A stretch of 64,000 bases of DNA. It comes from an uncultured Dehalococcoidia bacterium (GTDB lineage: Bacteria > Chloroflexota > Dehalococcoidia > Lucifugimonadales > JADFKI01). The stretch covers positions 248,001 to 312,000 of the forward strand of contig CATQHF010000001.1 of the NCBI GenBank assembly GCA_958295865.1, written 5' to 3'. The stretch's first letter is position 1. Each line of letters starts with the position of its first letter. The position numbers and the translations under genes are program-made. Below are positions 1 to 7,650 of this stretch, in pieces. The notes beneath the pieces were generated by a model. The model saw only the letters and a list, made by a program, of their open reading frames with translations, was not told the DNA's origin and did no database searches.

Positions 1-108
1 TATCCCCGCCTTCGCTGCCGCCTCCTCCAGCGAGTTGAAGGGGATGACCCCCATGAAGTCCACGCCCTCTTGCTTCAGTATCCGTGCGACCAAATCCGCG
101 CCCGTCAT
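1..108 (-). CDS. N-terminal fragment of a probable thiamine-pyrophosphate-dependent enzyme (cut by window edge)
   Basis: Reading the minus strand from an ATG at 108 gives 36 codons open to the window edge, beginning MTGADLVARILKQEGVDF. This is the usual opening of acetolactate-synthase-like TPP enzymes, where the first helix precedes the pyrimidine-binding domain. A GGGAG ribosome-binding site lies just upstream of the ATG. The frame is too short for the ORF track. Only the N-terminus is visible, so substrate and even family are uncertain; a 2-oxoacid decarboxylase or a sulfopyruvate-type enzyme are alternatives. Confidence 0.5.
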   Translation of the reverse strand, partial: MTGADLVARILKQEGVDFMGVIPFNSLEEAAAKAGI

Positions 109-146
109 AGCTTGCTCCCTCATCTGACTAACTGAAAACCGAAAAC

Positions 147-737
147 CTAATTACCCCGTTCATCCTGTAAATCCAAGACATCGGCGTCGAATATGTCGTC
201 GACATCCAGCCTGAACCCCGCCAGCAGCGGCGAAACCAGCGTCTCCCCCAGACCGTACACGCCCGCAACCTCATAGTCATCGCCCGCCAGCGTCAGAACC
301 ACCACTCTGCGGGCGTCCGTGTCCGCCTGCCAATACTCCGGCACGCGATAGCGCGCGTACAACTCACGTTTCCGTGTCTTGTCAAGCGCCGCCGTGGACG
401 GTGACAGTATCTCAATCACCAGATCCGGCGCTCCGTCGATGACATTGTAGGTTATCAGGTGCGCCCGCTCCCTGCTCACGAACAATATGTCCGGCTGCAC
501 CACATTTATATTTGACAGCCGCACATCCGTCGGCGCGTAGAGCATTCTGCCCAGATTGTTCGTCCTTATGAATGTACTCAGTGGCGTTCCGATATTGCCT
601 TGGACTATCTGGTGTGTCACGCTTGGCGCGGCTGCCATAATCAGATCCCCGTCTATCAGCTCATAGCGTTCGTCGTCAGGCGTGTTGCGGTAGTCCTCGT
701 ATGTCAAAAGCGTTCCGCTGCTGCGCTGCGTCGCCAT
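147..737 (-). CDS. Uma2 family endonuclease (tandem cluster A, copy 1)
   Basis: A 196-residue protein of the Uma2/DUF820 family, which has a PD-(D/E)XK nuclease fold. The core is visible: an N-terminal strand-helix part with the YEDYRNTPDDERYELIDG motif, then QPDILFVS (first acidic residue), PDLVIEILSPST (Asp and Glu) and DKTRKRELYARYRVPEYW (basic residue and helix). RBS GAGAGG precedes the start. It is one of three paralogues in tandem on the minus strand (147-1914). Its middle differs slightly from the other two copies (for example FIRTNNLGRMLY) and its C-terminus is longer. Uma2 proteins are very common in cyanobacteria and Chloroflexota; their biological role is largely unknown, so no specific target is claimed. 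Confidence 0.85.
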   Translation of the reverse strand: MATQRSSGTLLTYEDYRNTPDDERYELIDGDLIMAAAPSVTHQIVQGNIGTPLSTFIRTNNLGRMLYAPTDVRLSNINVVQPDILFVSRERAHLITYNVIDGAPDLVIEILSPSTAALDKTRKRELYARYRVPEYWQADTDARRVVVLTLAGDDYEVAGVYGLGETLVSPLLAGFRLDVDDIFDADVLDLQDERGN

Positions 738-757
738 CTTGCGCCTCTCTATCCCTG

Positions 758-1312
758 TTAGAACTCGAAAATATCGGCGACATCCAGCCTGAACCCCGCC
801 AGCAGCGGCGAAACCAGCGTATCGCCCATGCCATACACGCCCGCAACCTCATAGTCATCGCCTGCCAGCGTCAGAACCACCACGCTGAAGTCGTCCGTAT
901 CCGCTTGCCAGTACTCAGGCACGCGATAGCGCGCGTACAGCTCACGCTTTCGTGTCTTGTCAAGCGCCGCCGTGGACGGCGACAGTATCTCGACCACCAG
1001 ATCCGGCGCGCCATCGATGACATTGTGGGTTATCAGGTGCGACCGCTCCCTGCTCACGAACAATATGTCCGGCTGCACCACATTTATATTTGACAGCCGC
1101 ACATCCGTCGCCGCGTAGAGCATTTCGCCCAGCCGATTCGCCCTCACGAATATATCAAGTGGCGTCCCGATGTTCCTCGAAATTCTCTGGTGTGTCACGC
1201 TTGGCGCGGCGGCCATAATCAGCTCCCCGTCTATCAACTCATAGCGTTCGTCGTCAGGCATGTTGCGGTAGTCTTCGTATGTCAAAAGCGTTCCGCTGCG
1301 CTGCGTCGCCAT
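758..1312 (-). CDS. Uma2 family endonuclease (tandem cluster A, copy 2)
   Basis: A 184-residue Uma2/DUF820 protein, near-identical through most of its length to the copies on either side. It keeps the same nuclease-core motifs: QPDILFVSRERSHL, PDLVVEILSPST and DKTRKRELYARY. A GGGAGG ribosome-binding site sits ahead of the ATG at 1312. It lies 20 bp from copy 1 and 47 bp from copy 3 on the same strand, so the three are probably co-transcribed. The close similarity at DNA level, including synonymous positions, points to recent tandem duplication or gene conversion. Confidence 0.85.
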   Translation of the reverse strand: MATQRSGTLLTYEDYRNMPDDERYELIDGELIMAAAPSVTHQRISRNIGTPLDIFVRANRLGEMLYAATDVRLSNINVVQPDILFVSRERSHLITHNVIDGAPDLVVEILSPSTAALDKTRKRELYARYRVPEYWQADTDDFSVVVLTLAGDDYEVAGVYGMGDTLVSPLLAGFRLDVADIFEF

Positions 1313-1332
1313 CTCGCGCCTCCCTCATTTTC

Positions 1333-1350
1333 GTTCGTGGTGAGCCTGTT
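1333..1350 (+). repeat. Dispersed repeat R5, short copy
   Basis: GTTCGTGGTGAGCCTGTT between two Uma2 genes. The same sequence begins longer copies at 1935 and 3137, and a related palindromic form lies at 14831-14875. It is non-coding on present evidence. Confidence 0.6.
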
Positions 1351-1359
1351 CCTATCAGA

Positions 1360-1914
1360 CTAGACCGCGAAAATATCGTCGACATCCAGCCTGAACCCCT
1401 TCAGCAGCGGCGAAACCAGCGTCTCCCCCAGACCGTACACACCCGCAACCTCATAGTCAGCGCCTGCCAGTATGAGAACCACCACGCTGAAGTCGTCCGT
1501 GTCCACCTGCCAATACTCAGGCACGCGATAGCGCGCGTACAGCTCACGCTTCCGTGTCTTGTCAAGCGCCGCCGTGGATGGCGACAGTATCTCGACCACC
1601 AGATCCGGCGCGCCGCTGATGCCTGCGTCCGTCAGTATGTGCGACCGCTCCCTGCTCACGAACAATATGTCCGGCTGCACAACATTTATGTTCGACAGCA
1701 CGACATCAAACGGCGCGTAGTACATTTCGCCCAGCCGATTCGCCTTCACGAATATGTCCAGTGGCGTACTGATATTCCTAGAAGTCCCTTGGTGTACTAC
1801 GCTTGGCGTGGCTATGATAATCAGTTCACCGTCTATCAGTTGATAGCGTTCGTCGTCAGGCATGTTGCAGTAGTCTTCGTATGTCAAAAGCGTTCCGCTG
1901 CGCTGCGTCGCCAT
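1360..1914 (-). CDS. Uma2 family endonuclease (tandem cluster A, copy 3)
   Basis: A 184-residue Uma2/DUF820 protein and the first gene of the three-copy minus-strand series. An AGGAGG ribosome-binding site precedes the ATG at 1914. The core motifs QPDILFVSRERSHIL, PDLVVEILSPST and DKTRKRELYARYRVPEYW are intact. Compared with copies 1 and 2 it differs in patches (SVVHQGTSRNIST, MYYAPFDVVLS), so the three copies form a mosaic rather than an even divergence. Upstream lies a short dispersed repeat (1935-1978). Confidence 0.85.
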   Translation of the reverse strand: MATQRSGTLLTYEDYCNMPDDERYQLIDGELIIIATPSVVHQGTSRNISTPLDIFVKANRLGEMYYAPFDVVLSNINVVQPDILFVSRERSHILTDAGISGAPDLVVEILSPSTAALDKTRKRELYARYRVPEYWQVDTDDFSVVVLILAGADYEVAGVYGLGETLVSPLLKGFRLDVDDIFAV

Positions 1915-1934
1915 ATCGCGCCTCCTTCATTTGG

Positions 1935-1978
1935 GTTCGTGGTGAGCCTGTCGAAAGGCTTGTTGAAGGGCGAACCAC
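1935..1978 (+). repeat. Dispersed repeat R5 with inverted GTTCG/CGAAC ends
   Basis: The segment starts GTTCGTGGTGAGCCTGTCGA and ends GGGCGAACCAC, so its ends are inverted repeats. A second copy is at 3137-3170. It is followed at 1999-2050 by a second short repeat (R4, GGGCAGGATGAACAGGATG) and by an inverted ACATGGATGG/CCATCCATGT pair. Confidence 0.6.
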
Positions 1979-1995
1979 CCTGCACGGGATGATTT

Positions 1996-2053
1996 TAACA
2001 TGGATGGGCAGGATGAACAGGATGACGCCCCTAGCGCTTCCATCCATGTCAAT
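1996..2053 (+). repeat. Short repeat R4 within an imperfect hairpin
   Basis: ATGGATGGGCAGGATGAACA recurs almost unchanged at 17164-17190 and, in part, at 62031-62048 and (reverse strand) 51480-51500. Here it is enclosed by ACATGGATGG on the left and CCATCCATGT on the right. Because R4 carries ATG codons, it creates false upstream starts for neighbouring ORFs. Confidence 0.55.
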
Positions 2054-2086
2054 CTCCGCTCAAAATCCCTTCCACCATCCCCGCAT

Positions 2087-3097
2087 CTACCGCCGCAGCG
2101 AATTGCATGCGATACCGTCATCGTTGCCGTCGAGACGGTGCGGGTCGTCTTCCGGCCCGCCCGCGGCGATGAAGAACGCCTGAGCATCCTCCCAGTCAGT
2201 GAAATCTGAGCAATCGCGGTCAGGCCCGTCCGGGTCGTAGAGCGGCGCATCGTCCGATAGCGGCGTTACTGTCGGCGTTGCTGCCTGCGTTGCGCTCGGC
2301 GTCGGCGCGTCGCCCGCGCTCATCACCACCAGCGACGGCGGCTCGGCGCATCCGGCGAGCATATCCCGCAGCGTGTTTGCCTCGCGCCGCGTCGCCGTCA
2401 GTTCCCAGCTCTGCTTGATGACAACCCAATCCGTCGCATACTGGCACCAGTACCCGCTGCGTGGCGGCTTCCAGTCCTCAGGCCCCTTGCTACCCTTGCT
2501 GCGATTTGCCGATGACTGCACCGCGATGAGGTGGTTCGGATACGACAGGTCGTTGGCGAACTGCGCCTTGCGCTCTTTCGACCAGTTCCACCCGCCCGAC
2601 CTGTGCGCGTTCGCAAGCGGCACCATGTGGTCGATGTCCAGGTCGGACGCATCGCCGAACCGCTCGCCGGTGTATGGCCCTGTCAAGTTCACACGGATGA
2701 CGCGACACTCGTCGGAGTCGGCAAAGATGACGCCGGTTTCGGATTCGGCGATGAGCGCCTCTTGGCGCGCGTTCTGGCAGTCGCTGTCCTCGTCAATCCA
2801 ATGCCGCCAGTCTTTGCGCTCATAAGCGGGTATGTCGGATTGCGGCTCTGCCACTCTGATGACAAGCGTTTCGCCCTCTGTGGACGGAGCGAGGGAAGCG
2901 GATGCGGGAGGTTCGGCAGGCGCGGCGGCAACGCTCTGCGGTTCGTGCGTTGCCGTTGCGACGGTTCGCGCGGCAGGCATAGCATTGCGATTTGGCGGCG
3001 TTTCCGACGCCGTCGCACACGCCGCGCCGCCCAAAACTATAAGAAGCGGCAGCATTAGCGGAGCAAAATGGAGTAATGAACGAAAGAACCTGCCCAT
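2087..3097 (-). CDS. Exported HNH nuclease with C-terminal Excalibur calcium-binding domain
   Basis: A 336-residue protein. Residues 1-30 form a signal peptide with a hydrophobic core (FAPLMLPLLIVLGGAAC), so export is likely. A low-complexity Ala/Pro/Thr linker follows. The centre carries the DUF1524/GmrSD-like HNH core: DIDHMVPLANAHRSGGWNW, then a downstream DLSYPNHLIAV and N/H positions in SANRSKGSKGP and WCQYATDW. The last 40 residues are an Excalibur domain (DRDCSDF...DGNDDGIAC) with the Cys pair and Asp-rich calcium loop. Proteins of this build are secreted or surface nucleases in many bacteria. The RBS is weak. Target and role are not shown by the sequence. Confidence 0.85.
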   Translation of the reverse strand: MGRFFRSLLHFAPLMLPLLIVLGGAACATASETPPNRNAMPAARTVATATHEPQSVAAAPAEPPASASLAPSTEGETLVIRVAEPQSDIPAYERKDWRHWIDEDSDCQNARQEALIAESETGVIFADSDECRVIRVNLTGPYTGERFGDASDLDIDHMVPLANAHRSGGWNWSKERKAQFANDLSYPNHLIAVQSSANRSKGSKGPEDWKPPRSGYWCQYATDWVVIKQSWELTATRREANTLRDMLAGCAEPPSLVVMSAGDAPTPSATQAATPTVTPLSDDAPLYDPDGPDRDCSDFTDWEDAQAFFIAAGGPEDDPHRLDGNDDGIACNSLRR

Positions 3098-3136
3098 CCC
3101 GTCAGCCCTCGCCAGTTTGCGGTGAAGCCCATACCC

Positions 3137-3170
3137 GTTCGTGGTGAGCCTGTCGAAGAGCGAACCGCAC
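3137..3170 (+). repeat. Dispersed repeat R5
   Basis: GTTCGTGGTGAGCCTGTCGA followed by AGAGCGAACCGCAC. It matches the copy at 1935-1978 and lies between the HNH nuclease and uracil-DNA glycosylase genes. Confidence 0.6.
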
Positions 3171-3197
3171 CCACCCTGCCTATCGGTGTCAGCCCGC

Positions 3198-3812
3198 TTA
3201 GAACAGGCTCATCTGCTGTTCGGGCGGCGTCTCGTCCTCGCTTGCCGTGTCGTCAGGCAGCGCGATAACCTCGGCAACAAGCTGCGGCAGGTTGCGAAAA
3301 TCGTCCTCAAGCGCGGGGCGCAGGCGTGGGTTGTGCAGCGTCGCGGCGGGATGATACATCGGATACACCATTCGTCCGCGCCACATGCGAGGCTTGCCGC
3401 GCTCGCGGCTGATAGTCCGCCCCGGAAAGAACTTGGCGAACGAATATCGCCCCAGCGTAACGATGACCTTCGGGTCTATCAGCGCAATCTGCGCGTCCAA
3501 GTAGGTCGAGCACGCCTCGATTTCGCCGCTCATCGGATCGCGGTTGTTCGGCGGGCGGCACTTCACCATGTTCGTGATATACACATCCGCGCGCCGCAGC
3601 CCAATACCCGCCAGCAGCTCCGTCAGCACATTGCCCGCCGCGCCCACAAACGGCAGCCCCTGCTGGTCCTCGTTGTAGCCCGGAGCCTCGCCGATGAACA
3701 TAATCTCAGAGTTCACCGACCCGTCGCCCGGCACCGTGCGGTTGCGCCTCTCCGAGAGCGCGCAAAGCGTGCATCCGGCAATCTGCTTCACGATTTCGTC
3801 GTAATCTTTCAT
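3198..3812 (-). CDS. Uracil-DNA glycosylase, family 4 (4Fe-4S type)
   Basis: A 204-residue cytoplasmic base-excision repair enzyme that removes uracil from DNA. The four cluster-binding cysteines are at 14, 17, 85 and 101 (CTLC, MVKCRPPN, IEACSTY). Motif A is GEAPG (41-45) followed by the conserved QGLPFVG loop; motif B is MYHPAA with the catalytic-site His. Length is normal for the family. The start at 3812 is supported by the CTLC spacing rather than a strong RBS. It reads away from aroE, leaving a 198-bp intergenic gap. Confidence 0.93.
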   Translation of the reverse strand: MKDYDEIVKQIAGCTLCALSERRNRTVPGDGSVNSEIMFIGEAPGYNEDQQGLPFVGAAGNVLTELLAGIGLRRADVYITNMVKCRPPNNRDPMSGEIEACSTYLDAQIALIDPKVIVTLGRYSFAKFFPGRTISRERGKPRMWRGRMVYPMYHPAATLHNPRLRPALEDDFRNLPQLVAEVIALPDDTASEDETPPEQQMSLF

Positions 3813-3911
3813 GCCCCAAGTCTAGCACAGCTCACCCGCATGAACGGAAGGGGATACGAGCGTATATTACTCGGAATATCATGTCCATCCGTTAGCCCCA
3901 ATCAGCCCGAC

Positions 3912-3957
3912 ACTGATATACTGACACAACCAACGACCGACTAACTGATATACTGAC
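3912..3957 (+). repeat. Two direct copies of a 14-bp sequence upstream of aroE
   Basis: ACTGATATACTGAC occurs at 3912-3925 and again at 3944-3957, exactly 32 bp apart. It lies 54 bp upstream of the aroE start. It could be a regulatory tandem site or a decayed repeat; nothing in the sequence decides this. Confidence 0.45.
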
Positions 3958-4010
3958 GACTAACAACAGATAATTCACAGTTCATAAACCGACACATCGG
4001 GAGGCTCATC

Positions 4011-4865
4011 ATGACACAGCTAGCAGGCATATTCGGCTACCCTCTGGCGCACTCACTCTCGCCCGCGTTCCAGCAGGCGGCGTTCAACCATTGCGGACTG
4101 GATGTGCGCTATCTCGCGTGGGAGGCGCCGTCCGAAGCTCTTGCCGATGAGGTGGAGAAACTCCGCGGCGGCGATTTCATCGGCGCGAATGTAACCATCC
4201 CCCACAAGCAGAGCGTGATGGCAATGCTCGACGAGATTGACGAGACGGCTCAGGCTATCGGCGCGGTGAACACCATCGTCAAGAGCGCCGGCAAACTCAT
4301 CGGCCACAACACCGATGCCCCCGGCTTCATGCGCGCGCTGAAAGAGGACGGCAGCTTCGATCCGACGGGCAAGCGCGCGCTGCTGCTCGGCGCAGGAGGC
4401 GCGGCGCGCGCCGCGGCGTTCGCCCTTTGCAGGGATGGCATCGCGTCCCTCACCATCGCCAACCGCACGCCGGTGTACGCCGAATCCCTCGCCGCCGGTC
4501 TGTCCGGTGAAGTCGCAAGAGTCGCCGCTATCGGCATGGACAGCGATGAGCTTGGCGCAATCGCTCTGGAGTCCGACCTCATCGTCAACTCTACTTCCGT
4601 GGGCATGCGGCACGGCGACGGCGAGGGACAGACGCCGCTTGCGGGCGGGCTGATACCGCACGAAGCAGTGGTGATGGATATGGTCTATAACCCGCAACAG
4701 ACGCCGTTTCTCGCCGCCGCCCGCAGCGCGGGAGCGACCGTGCTCGGCGGAATGCCCATGCTAATCTACCAGGGCGCGGCATCCTTCGAGATGTGGACAG
4801 GCCGCGAAGCCCCCGTCGAAGCCATGTTCGCCGCCGGCAATGTTGCGCTCCTGAACATGGAGTAG
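4011..4865 (+). CDS. aroE: Shikimate dehydrogenase (NADP+)
   Basis: A 284-residue enzyme converting 3-dehydroshikimate to shikimate in aromatic amino acid synthesis. The N-terminal substrate domain has HSLSP (Ser pair), NVTIPHK with the catalytic Lys, and HNTDAPGF with the catalytic Asp. The Rossmann domain has LGAGGAARA and the NADP-selecting NRT motif. NSTSVGM, MVYNP and MLIYQGAASFEMW follow as in typical AroE. Length is standard. GGGAGG precedes the ATG. It heads the aroE-NYN-aroK-aroB series, nine bases ahead of the NYN gene. Confidence 0.96.
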   Translation: MTQLAGIFGYPLAHSLSPAFQQAAFNHCGLDVRYLAWEAPSEALADEVEKLRGGDFIGANVTIPHKQSVMAMLDEIDETAQAIGAVNTIVKSAGKLIGHNTDAPGFMRALKEDGSFDPTGKRALLLGAGGAARAAAFALCRDGIASLTIANRTPVYAESLAAGLSGEVARVAAIGMDSDELGAIALESDLIVNSTSVGMRHGDGEGQTPLAGGLIPHEAVVMDMVYNPQQTPFLAAARSAGATVLGGMPMLIYQGAASFEMWTGREAPVEAMFAAGNVALLNME

Positions 4866-4874
4866 GCGCGGTAT

Positions 4875-5771
4875 ATGTCGAATCAATCAACAACCCCCGT
4901 CGTGGCGTTCGTGGATTGGCCAAATGTTGACCGGGGACTGCGGAGATACTTTCAGGGGCTGGGACAACCTGAAGAACTTGCCAGACTTGCTTTGTCCGCA
5001 ATTGAGGCGATTTCGGCGCAGGTCGGTTCGCTTGAATATGCAAGGGTATATGCCGACTGGCGCACAGCCTATTCTAACGTCGTGCCGCTACTCGATGCCG
5101 ATTACAAGTTCCGCCATACATTAGTGCCACGCAAGGCGAGCGGTGGCGACAGGTGTGATGCTACGATAGTAGCCGACATCGTAGACTTCACGCATGAACG
5201 CGCTTTTGAACCGCGCCCTGCCATCCTCTTGTGTGCTGGCGATGCCGATTATGCCGTTGCCGTGCGACGAGCGTTGGAGCGCGGCTTTGAAGTTCATGTT
5301 GCTTCGGTAATGACTTCACTGTCCCCGGAACTGGGGAATCTCGCTACTGCCGTGTATCCTCTGCAAAGGTATTTTTCGGACAGTGCGCGGCAAGCGGGGA
5401 CTCAGTTAACTCCAAACATCAGCCCCGAGGATTTCCCAAGTTTGAATGAGATTCGCAGGTGGTCTGCTTTCATTCGCCTACTTGATAGGCGCTCGCAGAT
5501 CCTTGATTATGTAACGCTGCCCTATTTCGCGAGGTTAATATCTGAAGCCAGACCGCAATATGGCAAGGCAGCGCGGGAGGCGTATGACACCATTGAGGAA
5601 TCCATTAACCTTGGGATAACAAGATATGGTGCAAGGGTGCAAAATCCAGGCAAGCCCGGAAACTTTGTGCAAACAATCGAACTGGTGGAGGAACGGGGTT
5701 TGGTCAGATGTGTCTTGGAAAACATAAAGGTGCCGAGTGAAATATCACCCGACACCTTGCCATCCAACTAA
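4875..5771 (+). CDS. NYN-domain (PIN-like) putative ribonuclease
   Basis: A 298-residue protein. Residues 7-160 are an NYN/LabA-like PIN domain: VAFVDWPNVDRGL carries the first acidic cluster, CDATIVADIVDF the second, and LLCAGDADYAVAVRRALERG the third, so the metal-site acids look intact. The C-terminal third (about 185-298) looks like a winged-helix or OST-HTH-like tail. NYN proteins are RNA nucleases or RNA-binding proteins. It starts nine bases after aroE and sits inside the shikimate block. Base composition drops toward its 3' end relative to aroE and aroK, which suggests insertion into the aro cluster. Confidence 0.8.
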   Translation: MSNQSTTPVVAFVDWPNVDRGLRRYFQGLGQPEELARLALSAIEAISAQVGSLEYARVYADWRTAYSNVVPLLDADYKFRHTLVPRKASGGDRCDATIVADIVDFTHERAFEPRPAILLCAGDADYAVAVRRALERGFEVHVASVMTSLSPELGNLATAVYPLQRYFSDSARQAGTQLTPNISPEDFPSLNEIRRWSAFIRLLDRRSQILDYVTLPYFARLISEARPQYGKAAREAYDTIEESINLGITRYGARVQNPGKPGNFVQTIELVEERGLVRCVLENIKVPSEISPDTLPSN

Positions 5772-5864
5772 TATAATCTTATCTCATATTCAACATGCCA
5801 CAACTTATCCGATCTGTCAACTATCCAACAATTCTGTAAGCGCCTGAAACACTGACGAACTCAC

Positions 5865-6473
5865 ATGCAACCAAACATATTCCTCACAGGCTTCTCCGGC
5901 GCAGGCAAGACGACCATCGGCCGCGAAGCCGCGCGCATCCTCGGCTGGCGCTTCGTCGACCTCGACGAGCGGATCGAAGCCGCCGCCGGCAAGTCCATCG
6001 ACGCCATCTTCGCCGAGCATGGCGAGCCATACTTCCGCGCCCTCGAATCGCGGACGCTGCTCGCCGCATGCGAATCGGAGCGGCAGGTCGTGTCCACAGG
6101 CGGCGGCATCGCCGAGAGCGCCGACAACCGCGCCGCCATGATGCGGCACGGCATCATCGTCTGCCTCGAGGCATCGCCGCAGACCATATACGACCGCGTG
6201 CTTGCCCAGAGCGTCGGCGACGACGCCATCGTGCGCCCCATGCTCGCGGCTGACGACCCATTGGAGCGCATCCATTCCTTGAAGTCCCAGCGTCAGTTAA
6301 ACTATACTCTTGCCCACTGGACAGTCCACACCGACATCATCTCGCCCGAGCAGGCGGCGCATGAAGTAGTCCGCGCCTTCGACATACTCAACGACGATGA
6401 GGACGGTATATGCTGGAAAGCCTACCCCGATTGGATGCGGCAAAGAGCCAATGACCTGCAAGACCAAGACTAA
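5865..6473 (+). CDS. aroK: Shikimate kinase
   Basis: A 202-residue enzyme phosphorylating shikimate with ATP. It has the Walker A motif GFSGAGKTT, FVDLDERIEA (shikimate-binding Asp), FRALES (Arg), VSTGGGIA (Gly-rich shikimate loop) and a lid Arg in RPML. About 20 extra residues follow the usual C-terminus (CWKAYPDWMRQRANDLQ); they resemble nothing I recognise. It is followed 64 bases later by aroB. Both belong to the same pathway as aroE, so co-expression is expected. Confidence 0.93.
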   Translation: MQPNIFLTGFSGAGKTTIGREAARILGWRFVDLDERIEAAAGKSIDAIFAEHGEPYFRALESRTLLAACESERQVVSTGGGIAESADNRAAMMRHGIIVCLEASPQTIYDRVLAQSVGDDAIVRPMLAADDPLERIHSLKSQRQLNYTLAHWTVHTDIISPEQAAHEVVRAFDILNDDEDGICWKAYPDWMRQRANDLQDQD

Positions 6474-6537
6474 AAGAAGTCCCACACCCGCCCCTCCTCA
6501 AGCGCCGAAAACTAAACACTGAAAATCGAGAATTGCC

Positions 6538-7650
6538 ATGACCTCCACCACAGACGCAAAAGACCTCGCCGCCATCGTCAACACATCGCAGGGCGACTAC
6601 CCTATATGGGTGGGCTGGAACATAATCGAAGAGATTGGCGAGCGCGTCCATTCCATCCTCGATACCTCCACCGCCTACATCATCACCGACGAAGGCGCGC
6701 ATCGGCAGGCGCGCCGCGCGCAGTTCGCGCTCGAAGCCGCCGGCATCGCCGCCCACATGTTCATCATGCCCGCGGGCGAGACGCACAAGACGCTGGAGAC
6801 CGTGCAGCTCGTCTATCGCTGGCTTGCCGAGCGCAAGGCGGAGCGCGGTCACTTGGTAGTCGCTGTCGGCGGCGGCGTAGTCGGCGACCTCGCCGGCTTC
6901 TGCGCCGCGACATACCTGCGCGGCATGCCCTTCGCCCAAGTCCCCACAAGCCTGCTTGCCATGATGGACGCGGCAATCGGCGGCAAGGTCGCCGTCGACC
7001 TGCCACAGGGCAAAAATCTTGTGGGCGCGTTCTACCAGCCCAAATTCGTCCTATCCGATGTAAGCGCGCTTCAGACGCTGCCACCCCGCGAACTCACATC
7101 CGGCTGGGCAGAGGCGATCAAGCATGGACTCATACTAGACCGCGAACTGCTGGCGTCGTTCGAGCGCGACACCGGGCCGATCAAGGCGCTTGAACCCGAC
7201 ATTGCGACCGACATCATACGCCGCAGCGTCGCTATCAAGGCGAACATCGTGTCCCAAGACGAGCGCGAGACGCTGGGCATCCGCATCCTGCTGAACTACG
7301 GACACACCATCGGCCATGCGATAGAGTCGGCGACCGGCTACGGCAGCTTCCTGCACGGCGAGGCGGTCAGCGTGGGCATGATGGGCGCGGCGTACATCGG
7401 CGAAGAAATCGGGCTGATGTCCGCCGACGAGGTGGAGCGACAGCGCGCCGTGCTTGCCGACTACGACCTGCCGCTCACCTGTGGCGAGATGGACATAGAC
7501 GCCGTGACCAACGCTATGCTGTCCGACAAGAAGACGGCAGGGCGCGCTATCCGATGGGTGATGCTTGACGGCATCGGCAACGCCACCACGCGCAACGACA
7601 TACCCCCGTCGCTTGTGCGGCGCACCCTCGAGAGGCTGGCGGTCGATTAG
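6538..7650 (+). CDS. aroB: 3-dehydroquinate synthase
   Basis: A 370-residue NAD+- and metal-dependent enzyme that cyclises DAHP to 3-dehydroquinate, the second step of the shikimate pathway. Diagnostic motifs: VAVGGGVVGDLAGF (NAD binding), PTSLLAMMDAAIGGKVAVD, GWAEAIKHG (metal-ligand Glu and catalytic Lys), NYGHTIGHAIE (metal-ligand His) and FLHGEAVSVGM (metal-ligand His). Length and order are standard. The stop codon is immediately followed by the start of the TauE-like gene, so the two are translationally linked. Confidence 0.96.
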   Translation: MTSTTDAKDLAAIVNTSQGDYPIWVGWNIIEEIGERVHSILDTSTAYIITDEGAHRQARRAQFALEAAGIAAHMFIMPAGETHKTLETVQLVYRWLAERKAERGHLVVAVGGGVVGDLAGFCAATYLRGMPFAQVPTSLLAMMDAAIGGKVAVDLPQGKNLVGAFYQPKFVLSDVSALQTLPPRELTSGWAEAIKHGLILDRELLASFERDTGPIKALEPDIATDIIRRSVAIKANIVSQDERETLGIRILLNYGHTIGHAIESATGYGSFLHGEAVSVGMMGAAYIGEEIGLMSADEVERQRAVLADYDLPLTCGEMDIDAVTNAMLSDKKTAGRAIRWVMLDGIGNATTRNDIPPSLVRRTLERLAVD

